Positions 56,148-64,000 of a stretch of DNA of 64,000 bases are shown here, in pieces. Each line of letters starts with the position of its first letter. Position 1 is the first letter of the stretch. Below the pieces are notes generated by a model. The model had not been told where the DNA came from and did no database searches. It worked only from the letters and a program-made list of their open reading frames with translations. Both the position numbers and the translations under genes were made by a program. The stretch covers positions 2,356,001-2,420,000 of the forward strand of contig NZ_CP036262.1 in the NCBI RefSeq assembly GCF_007741495.1, in the 5' to 3' direction. Source of the DNA: Roseimaritima multifibrata (lineage in GTDB: Bacteria > Planctomycetota > Planctomycetia > Pirellulales > Pirellulaceae).

Positions 56148-57398
56148 ATGAAACTTGCTGCTTTCTGTTTTTGTCTACTTGGATTGACTTTCCTAAGTCA
56201 CGGCTGGGGGGATCAGCCCTGGGCAGCCGATCCAGAGTTTGTGGAAAAGAAGATGGCCAAGAGTGGCGGATTTAACTATCGCGAAGCGGATGTGCCGGAA
56301 TACCAATTGCCGGAAATTCTCAAGAATGAAGCGGGAGAAGTGGTTACCGCTGGCGATTGGCCTGCACGGCGTAGTGAATTGATGGAACTGTTTCGTGAGC
56401 ACGTTTATGGCCGCCGGCCAGACGTCCCTTATGAAGTTCGATTCGATGTTGTGCATGAGCAGAAGGGGATTTGGGATGGTGCTGCGAATGCTCGAGAAGT
56501 GAAAGTGCGGATCCTTGCTGGCGGAAGCGAGTACTCGTATACGTTGCTGGTCTTTGTACCGATTCTGGAGGGCGATAAAGCAGCGAAGCCGTTGCCAACG
56601 ATCATTCATTTGAACAACCGCGATTTTCCGGATTTCGAAAAAGCGATCGCGGAGCCTGACGATTTCTGGCCGGTTCGAATGATCTGCGAACAAGGGTTTG
56701 TAGCGGCTGCTGTGTCGACCAAGCAAATTGATCCCGATGCGAAGAACCGATTTGATGATGGGATTCGTGGCTTTTTGGCGAAGGCTTCGGGGCAGAAACC
56801 GACACCGTCCTCGTGGGGAGCTCTTTCGTCTTGGGGCTGGGGCGTTAGTCGTGCAATCGATTACTTGCTGACCATGCCGGAAGTCGACAAAACACGGATC
56901 GCGATGGTCGGGCATTCTCGAGGCGGGAAAGCGGCGTTGTGGGCCGCGGCAGAAGATCCAAGGATTGCGATCGCGTATTCCAACAATTCAGGCTGCGGTG
57001 GAGCCGCTTTGTCACGACGCCAGTTTGGTGAGACCGTTGACCGGATTACGACTTCGTTTCCGTACTGGTTCTGCGGACGGTTTCGTCAATACGCAAATCA
57101 GGAAGCCAAGTTGCCGGTCGACCAACATCAATTGGTCGCCTTGGTGGCTCCGCGGGCGGTCTACATAACCAGTGCCACCGAAGACTTGTGGGCCGACCCT
57201 CATGGTGAATACCTAAGTCTGATTGAGGCCGCTCCGGCATTCGAGCTATTGGGCGAGGAGTCGATCGTTCAGCCCACCATGCCTGCCGCAGACAAACAGC
57301 GAATCGTCGGCAAGACCGGCTACCACATCCGAACGGGCGGACACGGATTGACCCCCTTTGATTGGCAGCAATTCATGCAATTCGTCAAAGCCCAGTAG
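56148..57398 (+). CDS. secreted CE15-like glucuronoyl esterase
   Basis: 416 residues with a signal peptide (about 1-25, cleavage near WAADP). An alpha/beta hydrolase with the CE15 signatures: VGHSRGGKAALW (nucleophile Ser near 257, GxSRxGK pattern), the preceding SSWGALSSWGWGVSRAIDYL, the SGCGGAALSRR stretch, and a C-terminal active His in HIRTGGHGLTPFDW. CE15 enzymes cut ester links between lignin alcohols and glucuronic acid in xylan, or act on other uronic-acid esters such as those in marine polysaccharides. Well placed for a polysaccharide-degrading planctomycete. No other carbohydrate-active gene adjoins it. Confidence 0.87.
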   Translation: MKLAAFCFCLLGLTFLSHGWGDQPWAADPEFVEKKMAKSGGFNYREADVPEYQLPEILKNEAGEVVTAGDWPARRSELMELFREHVYGRRPDVPYEVRFDVVHEQKGIWDGAANAREVKVRILAGGSEYSYTLLVFVPILEGDKAAKPLPTIIHLNNRDFPDFEKAIAEPDDFWPVRMICEQGFVAAAVSTKQIDPDAKNRFDDGIRGFLAKASGQKPTPSSWGALSSWGWGVSRAIDYLLTMPEVDKTRIAMVGHSRGGKAALWAAAEDPRIAIAYSNNSGCGGAALSRRQFGETVDRITTSFPYWFCGRFRQYANQEAKLPVDQHQLVALVAPRAVYITSATEDLWADPHGEYLSLIEAAPAFELLGEESIVQPTMPAADKQRIVGKTGYHIRTGGHGLTPFDWQQFMQFVKAQ

Positions 57399-57496
57399 AG
57401 CCGGCTTAGTGATTGTCGCCTGTCGCTTGGAACGTGAAATTTAACATTGGCGATTACTGTCGTGCGGCAAAGTTTCAAGGCCTCCCATACTTTTTA

Positions 57497-57590
57497 GGCC
57501 CGAAGGGTCGACACAATCACTGCCGGGGGTGAAGCCCCCGGTTGGGGAAAAAGTGCCAGCGAAAAGGCCCGAAGGGCCGACACAAAGACA
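57497..57590. repeat. GGCCCGAAGGGYCGACACAA repeats with central hairpin
   Basis: Two direct copies (57497-57515, 57566-57584), each containing the small palindrome GGCCC-GAA-GGGYC, bracket a GC-rich hairpin CCGGGGG-TGAAG-CCCCCGG near 57523-57541. The 496-bp gap between two convergent genes holds nothing coding that I can support and is made largely of such palindromes. Confidence 0.8.
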
Positions 57591-57661
57591 GAGGGGAATG
57601 CGTCCAAATAACGCAACTTCAAAACGCGTTAGCAAGGAATTGTATGAACTGAACGCGATCC

Positions 57662-57678
57662 CTCGCTGACGCAGCGAG
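57662..57678. repeat. palindrome CTCGCTG-ACG-CAGCGAG
   Basis: A perfect 7-bp stem with a 3-base loop, in the same intergenic mosaic. It may be another dispersed small repeat, or act as a terminator for the esterase transcript, though it lies 264 bp beyond the stop. Confidence 0.5.
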
Positions 57679-57797
57679 TTGGGATCTTTTGGTGCATTGC
57701 TGCACTTCAGCAGCCTATCGGGAAACCGTCAGCAATACTTTCACGTCCCCCGCGAAAGGCTGCAATATTTCGCCGCTTTCGATTAAATCAACAAGCC

Positions 57798-57861
57798 GCG
57801 AGCCGTCCGGCCGTCACGTAGAAAACACAACGTATTTGCCGTGCGGCTTGCGCCGCTCCGC
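57798..57861. repeat. diverged REP element related to the 26.2-kb array
   Basis: GCGAGCCGTCCGGC at 57798-57811 is identical to part of the REP core at 16990 and 26152, and GCGGCTTGCGCCGCTCCGC at 57843-57861 resembles the inverted end copy at 26407-26430 with several changes. The two arms lie in opposite orientation about 30 bp apart, again in a convergent gap. Confidence 0.65.
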
Positions 57862-57894
57862 ATTTCACCGGATCACCTGTGAAGATATTTCGGG

Positions 57895-60435
57895 CTAAGA
57901 CTTGGCCGCGGCTTTAGGCTTCTTCTTTTTCGCAGGCTTCTTCGCCTCCGGTGCCTTAGCGTCAGCCTTCTTCTTGGCATCGGCCGCCTTCTTCACTTCA
58001 GCCTTTTTCTTAGCATCCTCTTCCGCTTGCTTCTTGGCATCGGCTGTCTTCTTAGCCTCCGCTTCAGCCTTCTTCTCCTCGGCTTCGTCTAGCTTCTTTT
58101 GCCGTTGCATTGGGTTACTGGAGGAGCGTGAAGACTTGTAGAGTTTGAAGCGACTGGGGACCAGTTTAGGTGGCCAGTGGTTGTTGTTGGCTTCGACGTC
58201 TGCGGTCTGGCCGCGTGGGTCGACTTCCAAGCTTCGGATGGATTTGTCCGTGATGATCAGCTTGTTGACGGTCTTTGAGTTTTGACGCCAGATTTCAGCG
58301 GGGTAGGCCTTGGTTTCTTGGCTTCCGTCTTCATAGGTGATCCCCAGGATGATCGGCATCACGACACCCCCTTCGTTGTTAAAGCGGACGACGTAGAACT
58401 GCGTCTTTCGCTTCAGCAATTTGTTCTCTTTGTCATCAAGCGATTCAAGATACTTTTGAAACGACTTGCGAGCTTCTTCGGTGACTTCGTTTTCGTCTTG
58501 ATCGTTATAGAAATCTTTCAATCCTGGAAATAGCTCGACACGCCTTGGCAGGTCGGCATTCCGTTCTACCGAGAGCGATTCCCGCTTGCCTTCTTTTTCG
58601 ATGCGTTTTCGTTCGGCCGCTTCATCCGGGTCACCGGGATCGATCTCGTATAACTGAACCGATTCGATTCCGATATCGACATGGTCGGTGCTGTAGAACC
58701 AGCCTCTCCAGAACCAGTCCAAGTCAACGCCTGACGCGTCTTCCATCGTGCGAAAGAAATCGGCAGGGGTTGGTCGTCGGAACTTCCAGCGACGGGCATA
58801 TTCGCGAAACGCAAAATCGAATTGCTCGCGGCCCAGGATGGTTTCTCGCAGAATGTTCAGTGCGGTCGCGGGCTTGGCATAAGCATTGTTGCCAAACTGA
58901 AGGATCGATTCGCTGTTCGTCATGATGGGAACTTGATTGCTGCTTCGCATGTAGCTTGCAATGTCGCCCGGTTCACCTCGACGTGATGGGTAGTTCTCTT
59001 CCCATTCTTGCTCTGCCAAGTATTGCAGGAAGGTGTTCAACCCTTCGTCCATCCACGTCCATTGGCGTTCGTCGCTATTGACGATCATCGGGAAATAGTT
59101 GTGTCCGACTTCGTGGATGATCACGGAGATCAACGCGTACTTGGTTTGTTTCGAATAGGTGCCGTCTTTTTCCGGACGTGGTCCATTGAAACAGATCATC
59201 GGATATTCCATTCCATAGACCGGTCCGTTGACGCTGATCGCGGTGGGATAGGGGTACTCGAAGGTGTACCGGTTGTAGACGTTCAGGGTGTGAACAATCG
59301 AATGCGTGGAATAGAGGCTCCACAGCGGTTCGGCCTCGTTTGGGTAGTAGGACATCGCCATCACTCGTTTGTCACCGATTGGATGGCCTACCGCATCCCA
59401 GATGAATTTTCGGCTGCTGGCGAAAGCGAAATCTCGCACGTTCTCTGCATGGAAGACCCATGTCTTGGTCTCTTTTGCCCGGGAGGATTCGTTTTCTTTC
59501 GCTTCCTCTGGGGTGATAACGAACATCGGTTCTTTGGCGGTTTTCGCTTTGTTGAACCGTTCTCGCTGGGTGGCGTTCAGGACTTTGTCTGCATTCTGCA
59601 GTACGCCGGTCGCGGCGACCACATGGTCCGCGGGTGTCGTGATCCGAACTTTATAATCGCCCAGTTCCAGCGTAAATTCGCCGCGTCCGAGAAACTGTTT
59701 GTGCTGCCAGCCGGTGTAATCGGTAAACGCGACGGCGCGAGGAAACCATTGGGCGATTTCGTAGATGTAGTTCTTGTCATCGGGAAAGTATTCGAATCCG
59801 CTGCGAGCGCGGATGTGTTTGCTGTTCACGATGTTGAACGCATAGTCGATGCTTAGGCTGGCGGTTTTGCCTGGTTTGATCGGGGCCGGCAGATCGATCC
59901 GCATCATCGTTTTGACGATCGTGTAGTCCAGTTTGTTTCCCTTCTTGTCCTCCACGCGGCTGATCTTGTATCCCCCCTCAAATTCTCCGCGGGCAAGCAG
60001 GGCTTCCAGGGTGGCGAACCCGACTCGACCTGAAAGCGAAGGAGCGGTTGCCGTCAGCACCGCGTCCGATTCGGGTTCAAATTGATTCTGGTCCAATTGC
60101 AACCAGATATAGCGGAGCTCGTGCGGAGATTGATTGTGGTAGTCAATCTGGACGGTCCCTTCCAATCGCTGATGCTGGTCGTCCAGTTTGACATCGATCT
60201 GATAGTCCGCACGCTGCTGCCAGTAATTGGGCCCCGGTTCGCCCGCGGCCGTGCGGTACATGTTCGGAGTCGGCAGCCATTCTTCCAATTGGCGGAAGGC
60301 ATCGGGCTGGTTTTCAAATTTGTTATTGGGTAGCGGTTGTGCGGACGCTGGGAGGACGCCACTTATCGAATACAACAGGCCGACAAAGAACAAACAGGCG
60401 GCACGAAACGCGAACGAGCTAGCGATGGAATTCAT
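57895..60435 (-). CDS. secreted M1-family metallopeptidase with Lys/Ala tail
   Basis: 846 residues from ATG 60435; a TTG seven codons upstream is possible. Signal peptide 1-33 (ending PASAQ). The N-terminal beta domain of M1 enzymes is followed by the exopeptidase-like motif YGMEYPM (in place of GAMEN), then HEVGHNYFPMIV near 440-451 and the Glu ligand in WTWMDEGLNTFLQ, giving HEXXH-X18-E. A long C-terminal part ends in about 75 residues of Lys/Ala/Glu repeats (KKAEAEAKKTADAKKQAEED and similar), which may bind wall or nucleic acid, or be a linker. Likely cell-surface peptide breakdown. Confidence 0.88.
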   Translation of the reverse strand: MNSIASSFAFRAACLFFVGLLYSISGVLPASAQPLPNNKFENQPDAFRQLEEWLPTPNMYRTAAGEPGPNYWQQRADYQIDVKLDDQHQRLEGTVQIDYHNQSPHELRYIWLQLDQNQFEPESDAVLTATAPSLSGRVGFATLEALLARGEFEGGYKISRVEDKKGNKLDYTIVKTMMRIDLPAPIKPGKTASLSIDYAFNIVNSKHIRARSGFEYFPDDKNYIYEIAQWFPRAVAFTDYTGWQHKQFLGRGEFTLELGDYKVRITTPADHVVAATGVLQNADKVLNATQRERFNKAKTAKEPMFVITPEEAKENESSRAKETKTWVFHAENVRDFAFASSRKFIWDAVGHPIGDKRVMAMSYYPNEAEPLWSLYSTHSIVHTLNVYNRYTFEYPYPTAISVNGPVYGMEYPMICFNGPRPEKDGTYSKQTKYALISVIIHEVGHNYFPMIVNSDERQWTWMDEGLNTFLQYLAEQEWEENYPSRRGEPGDIASYMRSSNQVPIMTNSESILQFGNNAYAKPATALNILRETILGREQFDFAFREYARRWKFRRPTPADFFRTMEDASGVDLDWFWRGWFYSTDHVDIGIESVQLYEIDPGDPDEAAERKRIEKEGKRESLSVERNADLPRRVELFPGLKDFYNDQDENEVTEEARKSFQKYLESLDDKENKLLKRKTQFYVVRFNNEGGVVMPIILGITYEDGSQETKAYPAEIWRQNSKTVNKLIITDKSIRSLEVDPRGQTADVEANNNHWPPKLVPSRFKLYKSSRSSSNPMQRQKKLDEAEEKKAEAEAKKTADAKKQAEEDAKKKAEVKKAADAKKKADAKAPEAKKPAKKKKPKAAAKS

Positions 60436-60548
60436 GATGCGAAAAACAGAATGCAAGAAGCGGAGGCCGGAAGTGGCATCTGTACGTAGTGAAAGCGATC
60501 AACGATGATTGGGAGAGTACCTATTGTAACCCGTTGCGCTAAGGAAAG

Positions 60549-61232
60549 TTGATCACTGTGCAGGTCTTGTACGAAGATAATCACCTTCTGGTTGTCAATA
60601 AACCGGCAGGCATCGCAACCATGGGGACACCTGATTCCGATACCGTTTACTCGTGGGCTGGGGCTTACTTAAAGCAGAAGTACAACAAGCCGGGGAACGT
60701 ATTTGTTGGGATCGTTAGTCGACTGGATTCCTTCACCAGCGGGGTGCTGGTGTTGGCTAGAACCAGTAAGTCCGCTTCTCGGTTGTCGGAGCAGTTTCGT
60801 GAATCGACGGTTGAGAAAACGTACCTTGCCGTCGTTGAAGGGAAGTTGGAGCCTCCAAGCGATCCTCAGGTGGATTGGCACGAATGGTCGGATTGGGTGC
60901 TGAAGGACGAATCGGCACACCGGATGCGAACGGTTTCAAAAGGGCAAAAAGGGGCTCAAGAGGCGAGGCTGAAGTGGCGGATTGTCCGTCGTTGGGGAGA
61001 CCGTACCCTGGTCGAAGTGAAATTGCTGACGGGGAGGAAACACCAGATTCGAGTCCAGTTTTCTTCTCGCGGGTACGCCGTTTGGGGGGACCGGAAATAC
61101 GATGCAAAAAAAAGAATGGAGCGTGGTATCGCGCTGCATTCCTGTCGAATTCAGTTTTTGCATCCCACAAAAAAGGATAAAATGGAGTTCACGGCCGAAC
61201 CCCCCGCTTCCTGGCGGTCACTGCTAGGATGA
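60549..61232 (+). CDS. RluA-family pseudouridine synthase
   Basis: 227 residues, no S4 domain. Motifs: YEDNHLLVVNKPAGI, VSRLDSFTSGVLVLART with catalytic Asp at residue 60 (SRLD instead of the more usual HRLD), EKTYLAVVEG, and LLTGRKHQIRVQFSSRG. It isomerises uridine to pseudouridine in rRNA or tRNA; the short form resembles RluA/TruC-like enzymes, exact target not readable. Start is TTG 60549, right beside AAGGAAAG; GTG 60558 has better spacing and is an alternative. Divergent from the M1 peptidase gene. Confidence 0.9.
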   Translation: MITVQVLYEDNHLLVVNKPAGIATMGTPDSDTVYSWAGAYLKQKYNKPGNVFVGIVSRLDSFTSGVLVLARTSKSASRLSEQFRESTVEKTYLAVVEGKLEPPSDPQVDWHEWSDWVLKDESAHRMRTVSKGQKGAQEARLKWRIVRRWGDRTLVEVKLLTGRKHQIRVQFSSRGYAVWGDRKYDAKKRMERGIALHSCRIQFLHPTKKDKMEFTAEPPASWRSLLG

Positions 61233-61393
61233 TTGCGATGTGGACGGTTTGGCGTTGGAAGTACTTCTGAAAAAGCTTCTTCCTGAAAAAGTCCCGGTAG
61301 TCCCCGGCACCCACCGTCACGTTCCAGCGTAGTCGTCACAAGTCTTGGTTCTTATCAGCCTGCCTTAACCCGTTTTTATAATCGGATAAATCG

Positions 61394-62179
61394 ATGAAGC
61401 CGAGTGTCGAGAGCAATGGCAACTTCTTCCGTGCCACCGCTGAGGATCGAGAGGTCTTTGAGAGAACTGGTTGCTTGATGGTGCGGGGACTGTTTAATCC
61501 GTCAGAAGCGAAGTTGTTGAACGAAGTCGCACGGCGAGACTCCGACATGGAAAGAGCCGCGACCGCGCGGAGCGATGCCGCGGGGGGACGTACTGTGTTG
61601 GCGGTCCGAGACGATCTGGGCGACGATCTGTTTAGCACCATCGCTTGTTGTCAGCGTGTTGCAGACAACGCGGCTTACCTGATGGACGAAGAGGTCTACC
61701 ACTACCATCACAAATTGATGCAAAAGGAACCTCGCGTCGGCGGGGCTTGGGAATGGCATCAGGATTATGGCTATTGGTACAACTACGGCTGCTTATCGCC
61801 GAGGATGCTCAGTTGCTACATCGCGATCGACCGGGCATCCAAGTCGAATGGGTGTCTGCAGACGATCCCAGGTTCCCATCATCTGGGGCGACTGGACCAT
61901 GGCAAAGTGGGCGGCCAGACCGGCGCGGAACTGGAACGGGTAGAAGCGATCCTGGAAACGATGCCGCTTGAGTACGCAGAAATGGAACCGGGCGATGGAT
62001 TGTTCTTTCATGCCAGCGTTTTGCATCGCTCGGATCAAAACAAGAGCGAAGACCCGCGATGGTCGTTCATCGTCTGTTTCAACACACGAAGCAATTCGCC
62101 CTATAAAAAGATTCGGCATAACGGCTATCAGCCATTGCAAGTCGTCGACGACGCGGCGGTGATGGCGTTCGCACAATAG
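61394..62179 (+). CDS. phytanoyl-CoA dioxygenase (PhyH)-like iron oxygenase
   Basis: 261 residues, jelly-roll Fe(II)/2-oxoglutarate oxygenase of the PhyH type. The iron ligands are in WEWHQDYGYW (His 122, Asp 124) and VLHRSDQNKSEDPRWSF (His 211), with Arg 222 placed to hold 2-oxoglutarate. The N-terminus has the family's FERTGCLMVRGLF. PhyH-like bacterial enzymes hydroxylate diverse small molecules, including secondary metabolites and ectoine; the substrate here is unknown. Cytosolic. No partner genes nearby. It converges on a bacterioferritin-like gene with a strong shared hairpin between. Confidence 0.85.
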   Translation: MKPSVESNGNFFRATAEDREVFERTGCLMVRGLFNPSEAKLLNEVARRDSDMERAATARSDAAGGRTVLAVRDDLGDDLFSTIACCQRVADNAAYLMDEEVYHYHHKLMQKEPRVGGAWEWHQDYGYWYNYGCLSPRMLSCYIAIDRASKSNGCLQTIPGSHHLGRLDHGKVGGQTGAELERVEAILETMPLEYAEMEPGDGLFFHASVLHRSDQNKSEDPRWSFIVCFNTRSNSPYKKIRHNGYQPLQVVDDAAVMAFAQ

Positions 62180-62213
62180 AGCAGCGCGGGGTGCCGGCAG
62201 ATCTTGCGCATTG

Positions 62214-62246
62214 GCCTTCACTCTTCGTAAACAGAAGAGTGAAGGC
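62214..62246. terminator. 13-bp perfect hairpin between convergent genes
   Basis: GCCTTCACTCTTC (62214-62226) pairs perfectly with GAAGAGTGAAGGC (62234-62246) around a 7-base loop. It sits centrally in the 97-bp gap between the PhyH-like and bacterioferritin-like genes, where it can end both transcripts. No T-run on either strand, so Rho-assisted or 3'-protective action is possible. Confidence 0.6.
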
Positions 62247-62276
62247 AGCTGACAGCTAACGATGAATTTTCGGTGC

Positions 62277-62732
62277 TTAGCTGGCTTTGGAGTCGCTGGT
62301 TGCAGCGGCTCCGCTGGCTGGGGTGTCGCGGAGTAGTTTGGTGTACTCGTCGACTCCGTCTTGTTCTTCCTTGAGGATGTCTTCTAGGAAGATGACCAAA
62401 GCGCGATCGCCTTCGGCGAGGTCGAGTGCCTGGTTGTACATTTCAACCGCTTTCGCTTCGAACGCGAGGCTGAATTCTAGGACTTCTTTCAGGTCACGAC
62501 TTTGCTTGATTTCATTGCGGGTCGCCACAGGAACGCCGCCCAGGGCAACGATCTTTTCGCCGACCAGCTGAGCGTGCTTGAACGATTCTTTTGCGTCCCC
62601 CAGGAAGTGGTCTGCGTAGACCTGTCGCCAAACACCTTCGATGATGAAGCTGGCCTGTGAGTACTGTGCGACTCCGGTCCATTCGTGTTTGAGGATTTCG
62701 TTTAGTTGGTTGATGATTGCTTTGCGATCCAT
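62277..62732 (-). CDS. bacterioferritin-like ferritin-family protein
   Basis: 151 residues forming a four-helix ferritin-like protein. Metal-ligand positions are visible: NEILKHEWTGVAQYSQ (Glu), KESFKHAQLVGEK (E..H), EFSLAFEAKAVEMYNQ (Glu) and LEDILKEEQDGVDEY (E..D/E). Length is close to bacterioferritin (about 155), but the haem-ligand Met position is not evident, so a Dps- or Bfr-like iron store or a ferritin-like oxidase are both possible. A Ser/Ala tail (ASGAAATSDSKAS) extends it. Cytosolic iron handling or peroxide defence. Confidence 0.82.
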   Translation of the reverse strand: MDRKAIINQLNEILKHEWTGVAQYSQASFIIEGVWRQVYADHFLGDAKESFKHAQLVGEKIVALGGVPVATRNEIKQSRDLKEVLEFSLAFEAKAVEMYNQALDLAEGDRALVIFLEDILKEEQDGVDEYTKLLRDTPASGAAATSDSKAS

Positions 62733-62883
62733 GATTTTTTCCCGTGCGAAGAGACCGAATTGGTAAGTCTTATTGTAATATTATCGCTTGTTATCGAATT
62801 CGACGAGATGCGACTGGGACAAATTCGGCAGCCAAGTTCGCCCGCCACCTCCTCGCTGAGAGATTCCGGGATAGAATCTAGTC

Positions 62884-63489
62884 ATGAAATTGACCGGACA
62901 TGTGATTGTATTAGTAGCCAAGCTTTTCAGCGGTTGCACGGTGCGCTGGGTGGGATGTCAGCCAGACACCTGCCAGCGAATCTATTTTGCCAATCACACC
63001 AGTCATTTAGATGCGGTGGTGCTGTGGTCAGCGTTGCCGAAACATTTGCGTGCGGTAACACGGCCGGTCGCTGCGAAGGATTATTGGGGCAAAGGGCGTT
63101 TTCGCCCACATATTGCCGAGTCGTTCAACGCGATGCTTATCGACCGCAAAGAGATCAAGGTCCATCGCAGCCCGGTCGACGTGATGATCCGCGAGATGGG
63201 GGACGTCTATTCGCTGATTGTCTTTCCCGAAGGGGGCCGAGCCAGTGGCGAAGAGATGGGGGAATTCAAGAGTGGGCTGTATTATCTGGGCAAAAAACGC
63301 CCCGATCTGGAACTTGTCCCTGTCTGCATCGACAATGTGAACCGAATTTTACCTCGCGGAGAGGTCTTGCCGGTTCCTCTTTTAAGCTGCATTACGATCG
63401 GGCCTCCTATCTTTTTAGAGGCAGGCGAGCCCAAAACGGTATTTCTTAAGCGAGCTCGTGAAGCGGTGCGATCTTTACGCGAGCGGTAA
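62884..63489 (+). CDS. PlsC-like 1-acyl-glycerol-3-phosphate acyltransferase
   Basis: 201 residues with the acyltransferase blocks FANHTSHLDAVVL (HX4D, His 38, Asp 43), the GRFRPHIAESFNAMLIDR strand and FPEGGRASGEEMGEFKSG (block III, near 114-131), then VPVCIDNVNRILPRGE. It adds an acyl chain to lysophosphatidate or a related acceptor in phospholipid synthesis. One weak N-terminal hydrophobic segment suggests peripheral or single-pass membrane attachment. Somewhat short, as in compact PlsC proteins. The acceptor is not known for sure. Convergent with the ACT-domain gene, 7 bp apart. Confidence 0.85.
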   Translation: MKLTGHVIVLVAKLFSGCTVRWVGCQPDTCQRIYFANHTSHLDAVVLWSALPKHLRAVTRPVAAKDYWGKGRFRPHIAESFNAMLIDRKEIKVHRSPVDVMIREMGDVYSLIVFPEGGRASGEEMGEFKSGLYYLGKKRPDLELVPVCIDNVNRILPRGEVLPVPLLSCITIGPPIFLEAGEPKTVFLKRAREAVRSLRER

Positions 63490-63496
63490 TCCGCTT

Positions 63497-63994
63497 CTAT
63501 TCGAGTATATCGTCTCGGAGGTCGTCTTCGGTAAGCACGCGGAAACCTTTTGCGTTCAGCGTTTCGGTCGCCAAGTCGATATTGTCGACCATGATCGCCA
63601 TGGCGGGCTGCCCATGGATACGAGCCAGCAGCGGGTAGGCCTGGATGATGTTGATCTCAGCCGCCAGCAACGCGGTGCAGACCCGTAGGATCGGCTGAGG
63701 GCTGTCTGGCAGTTCGACCCCCAGCAAATCGGATTCGATGATCGCCAGACCGGCTCGTTCAAGCAGTTCGCGGCCTCGTTCGTAGTCGCTTAGGACCAAT
63801 CGAACGAAAGCGCATTCGGCTGAATCATTGATCGAGATCGCAGCAACACGGATCCCGGTCCCTTCAAAACGGCGGACCACTTCTTGCAGTTGCCCAACGC
63901 GATTCTCCAAAAATACCGTAAATTGCCGGATCGTTGGATATCCTCGTCCTCGCATCGTTTCAAACTTGGTGCCCGATCCTTCGCCAGTTGTCAT
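63497..63994 (-). CDS. ACT-domain protein, double ACT
   Basis: 165 residues with two ACT units: RQFTVFLENRVGQLQEVVRR (residues 23-42 onward) with AISINDSAECAFVRLVLSD, and a second near 90-165 (LGVELPDSPQPILRVCTALL, NIIQAYPL, AIMVDNIDLA). ACT domains bind amino acids and regulate enzymes; in this form the protein may be a free-standing regulator of amino acid metabolism. The N-terminus has an ATG six bases from the window end and another at residue 14 (63955), just before the conserved part; with no upstream sequence visible the start is uncertain. Confidence 0.75.
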   Translation of the reverse strand: MTTGEGSGTKFETMRGRGYPTIRQFTVFLENRVGQLQEVVRRFEGTGIRVAAISINDSAECAFVRLVLSDYERGRELLERAGLAIIESDLLGVELPDSPQPILRVCTALLAAEINIIQAYPLLARIHGQPAMAIMVDNIDLATETLNAKGFRVLTEDDLRDDILE

Positions 63995-64000
63995 CGCCGT

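Overview
The window looks like chromosomal DNA of a marine planctomycete of the Pirellulaceae type (Rhodopirellula and relatives). No 16S rRNA or other direct taxonomic marker is present, so this is an inference from gene content: an ECF sigma factor translationally coupled to a membrane-anchored Ser/Thr kinase, many large secreted or membrane proteins with Ala/Pro/Glu-rich linkers, a CE15-type glucuronoyl esterase, an isochorismatase-ThuA fusion, weak Shine-Dalgarno signals with frequent GTG/TTG starts, and small palindromic repeats between genes. About 52 protein genes are supported. I found no tRNA, rRNA, CRISPR array or prophage.

Layout. 1-7 kb: tail of an unknown gene, a UPF0104 flippase-like membrane protein, a Tex/S1-type RNA-binding protein with a long hexapeptide repeat, and a secreted phospholipase-D-like enzyme. 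7-13 kb (minus strand): transaldolase, a soluble histidine kinase, and an exopolysaccharide pair made of a polyprenyl-phosphate sugar transferase and a Wzc-like tyrosine autokinase. 13-17 kb: a site-2 protease with CBS domains overlapping a gene for a single-pass protein with an anti-sigma-like N-terminus and a FecR-like exterior. 17-23 kb (minus): GNAT-like protein, THUMP-like methyltransferase, GDP-mannose dehydratase, and an acetate-type sodium symporter with its DUF485 partner. 23-30 kb: small unknowns, a structured intergenic region, a YugP-type protease, a ribbon-helix-helix protein, a three-copy REP array, an M28 peptidase and the primary sigma factor RpoD.

30-36 kb: a translationally coupled pair of membrane GTPases (dynamin-like in layout), then xseA and a small companion. 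36-39.3 kb: a relatively AT-richer island with a REP-associated (Y1/HUH) transposase and an RdgC-like gene, bracketed by clusters of a 13-bp motif in opposite orientations. 39-47.6 kb: stand-alone GroES-like protein, creatininase-family hydrolase, isochorismatase-ThuA fusion, ECF sigma plus kinase, membrane protein, VanZ-like protein and a 2[4Fe-4S] protein. 47.6-54.7 kb: giant MscS/MscK channel, L36 (rpmJ), larC, DUF58 and YggS. 54.7-64 kb: hemL, CE15 esterase, M1 aminopeptidase, RluA-type pseudouridine synthase, PhyH-like oxygenase, bacterioferritin-like protein, PlsC-like acyltransferase and an ACT-domain protein.

How genes may work together: the Wzc-like kinase, sugar transferase and possibly gmd point to capsule or exopolysaccharide synthesis; the ECF sigma and kinase form a signalling unit; the protease and FecR-like protein may form a regulated-proteolysis unit; the two GTPases probably act together at a membrane. 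The most interesting places are the GTPase pair, the transposase/RdgC island, the REP families in convergent gaps, and the hairpin-rich gap at 24.2 kb.
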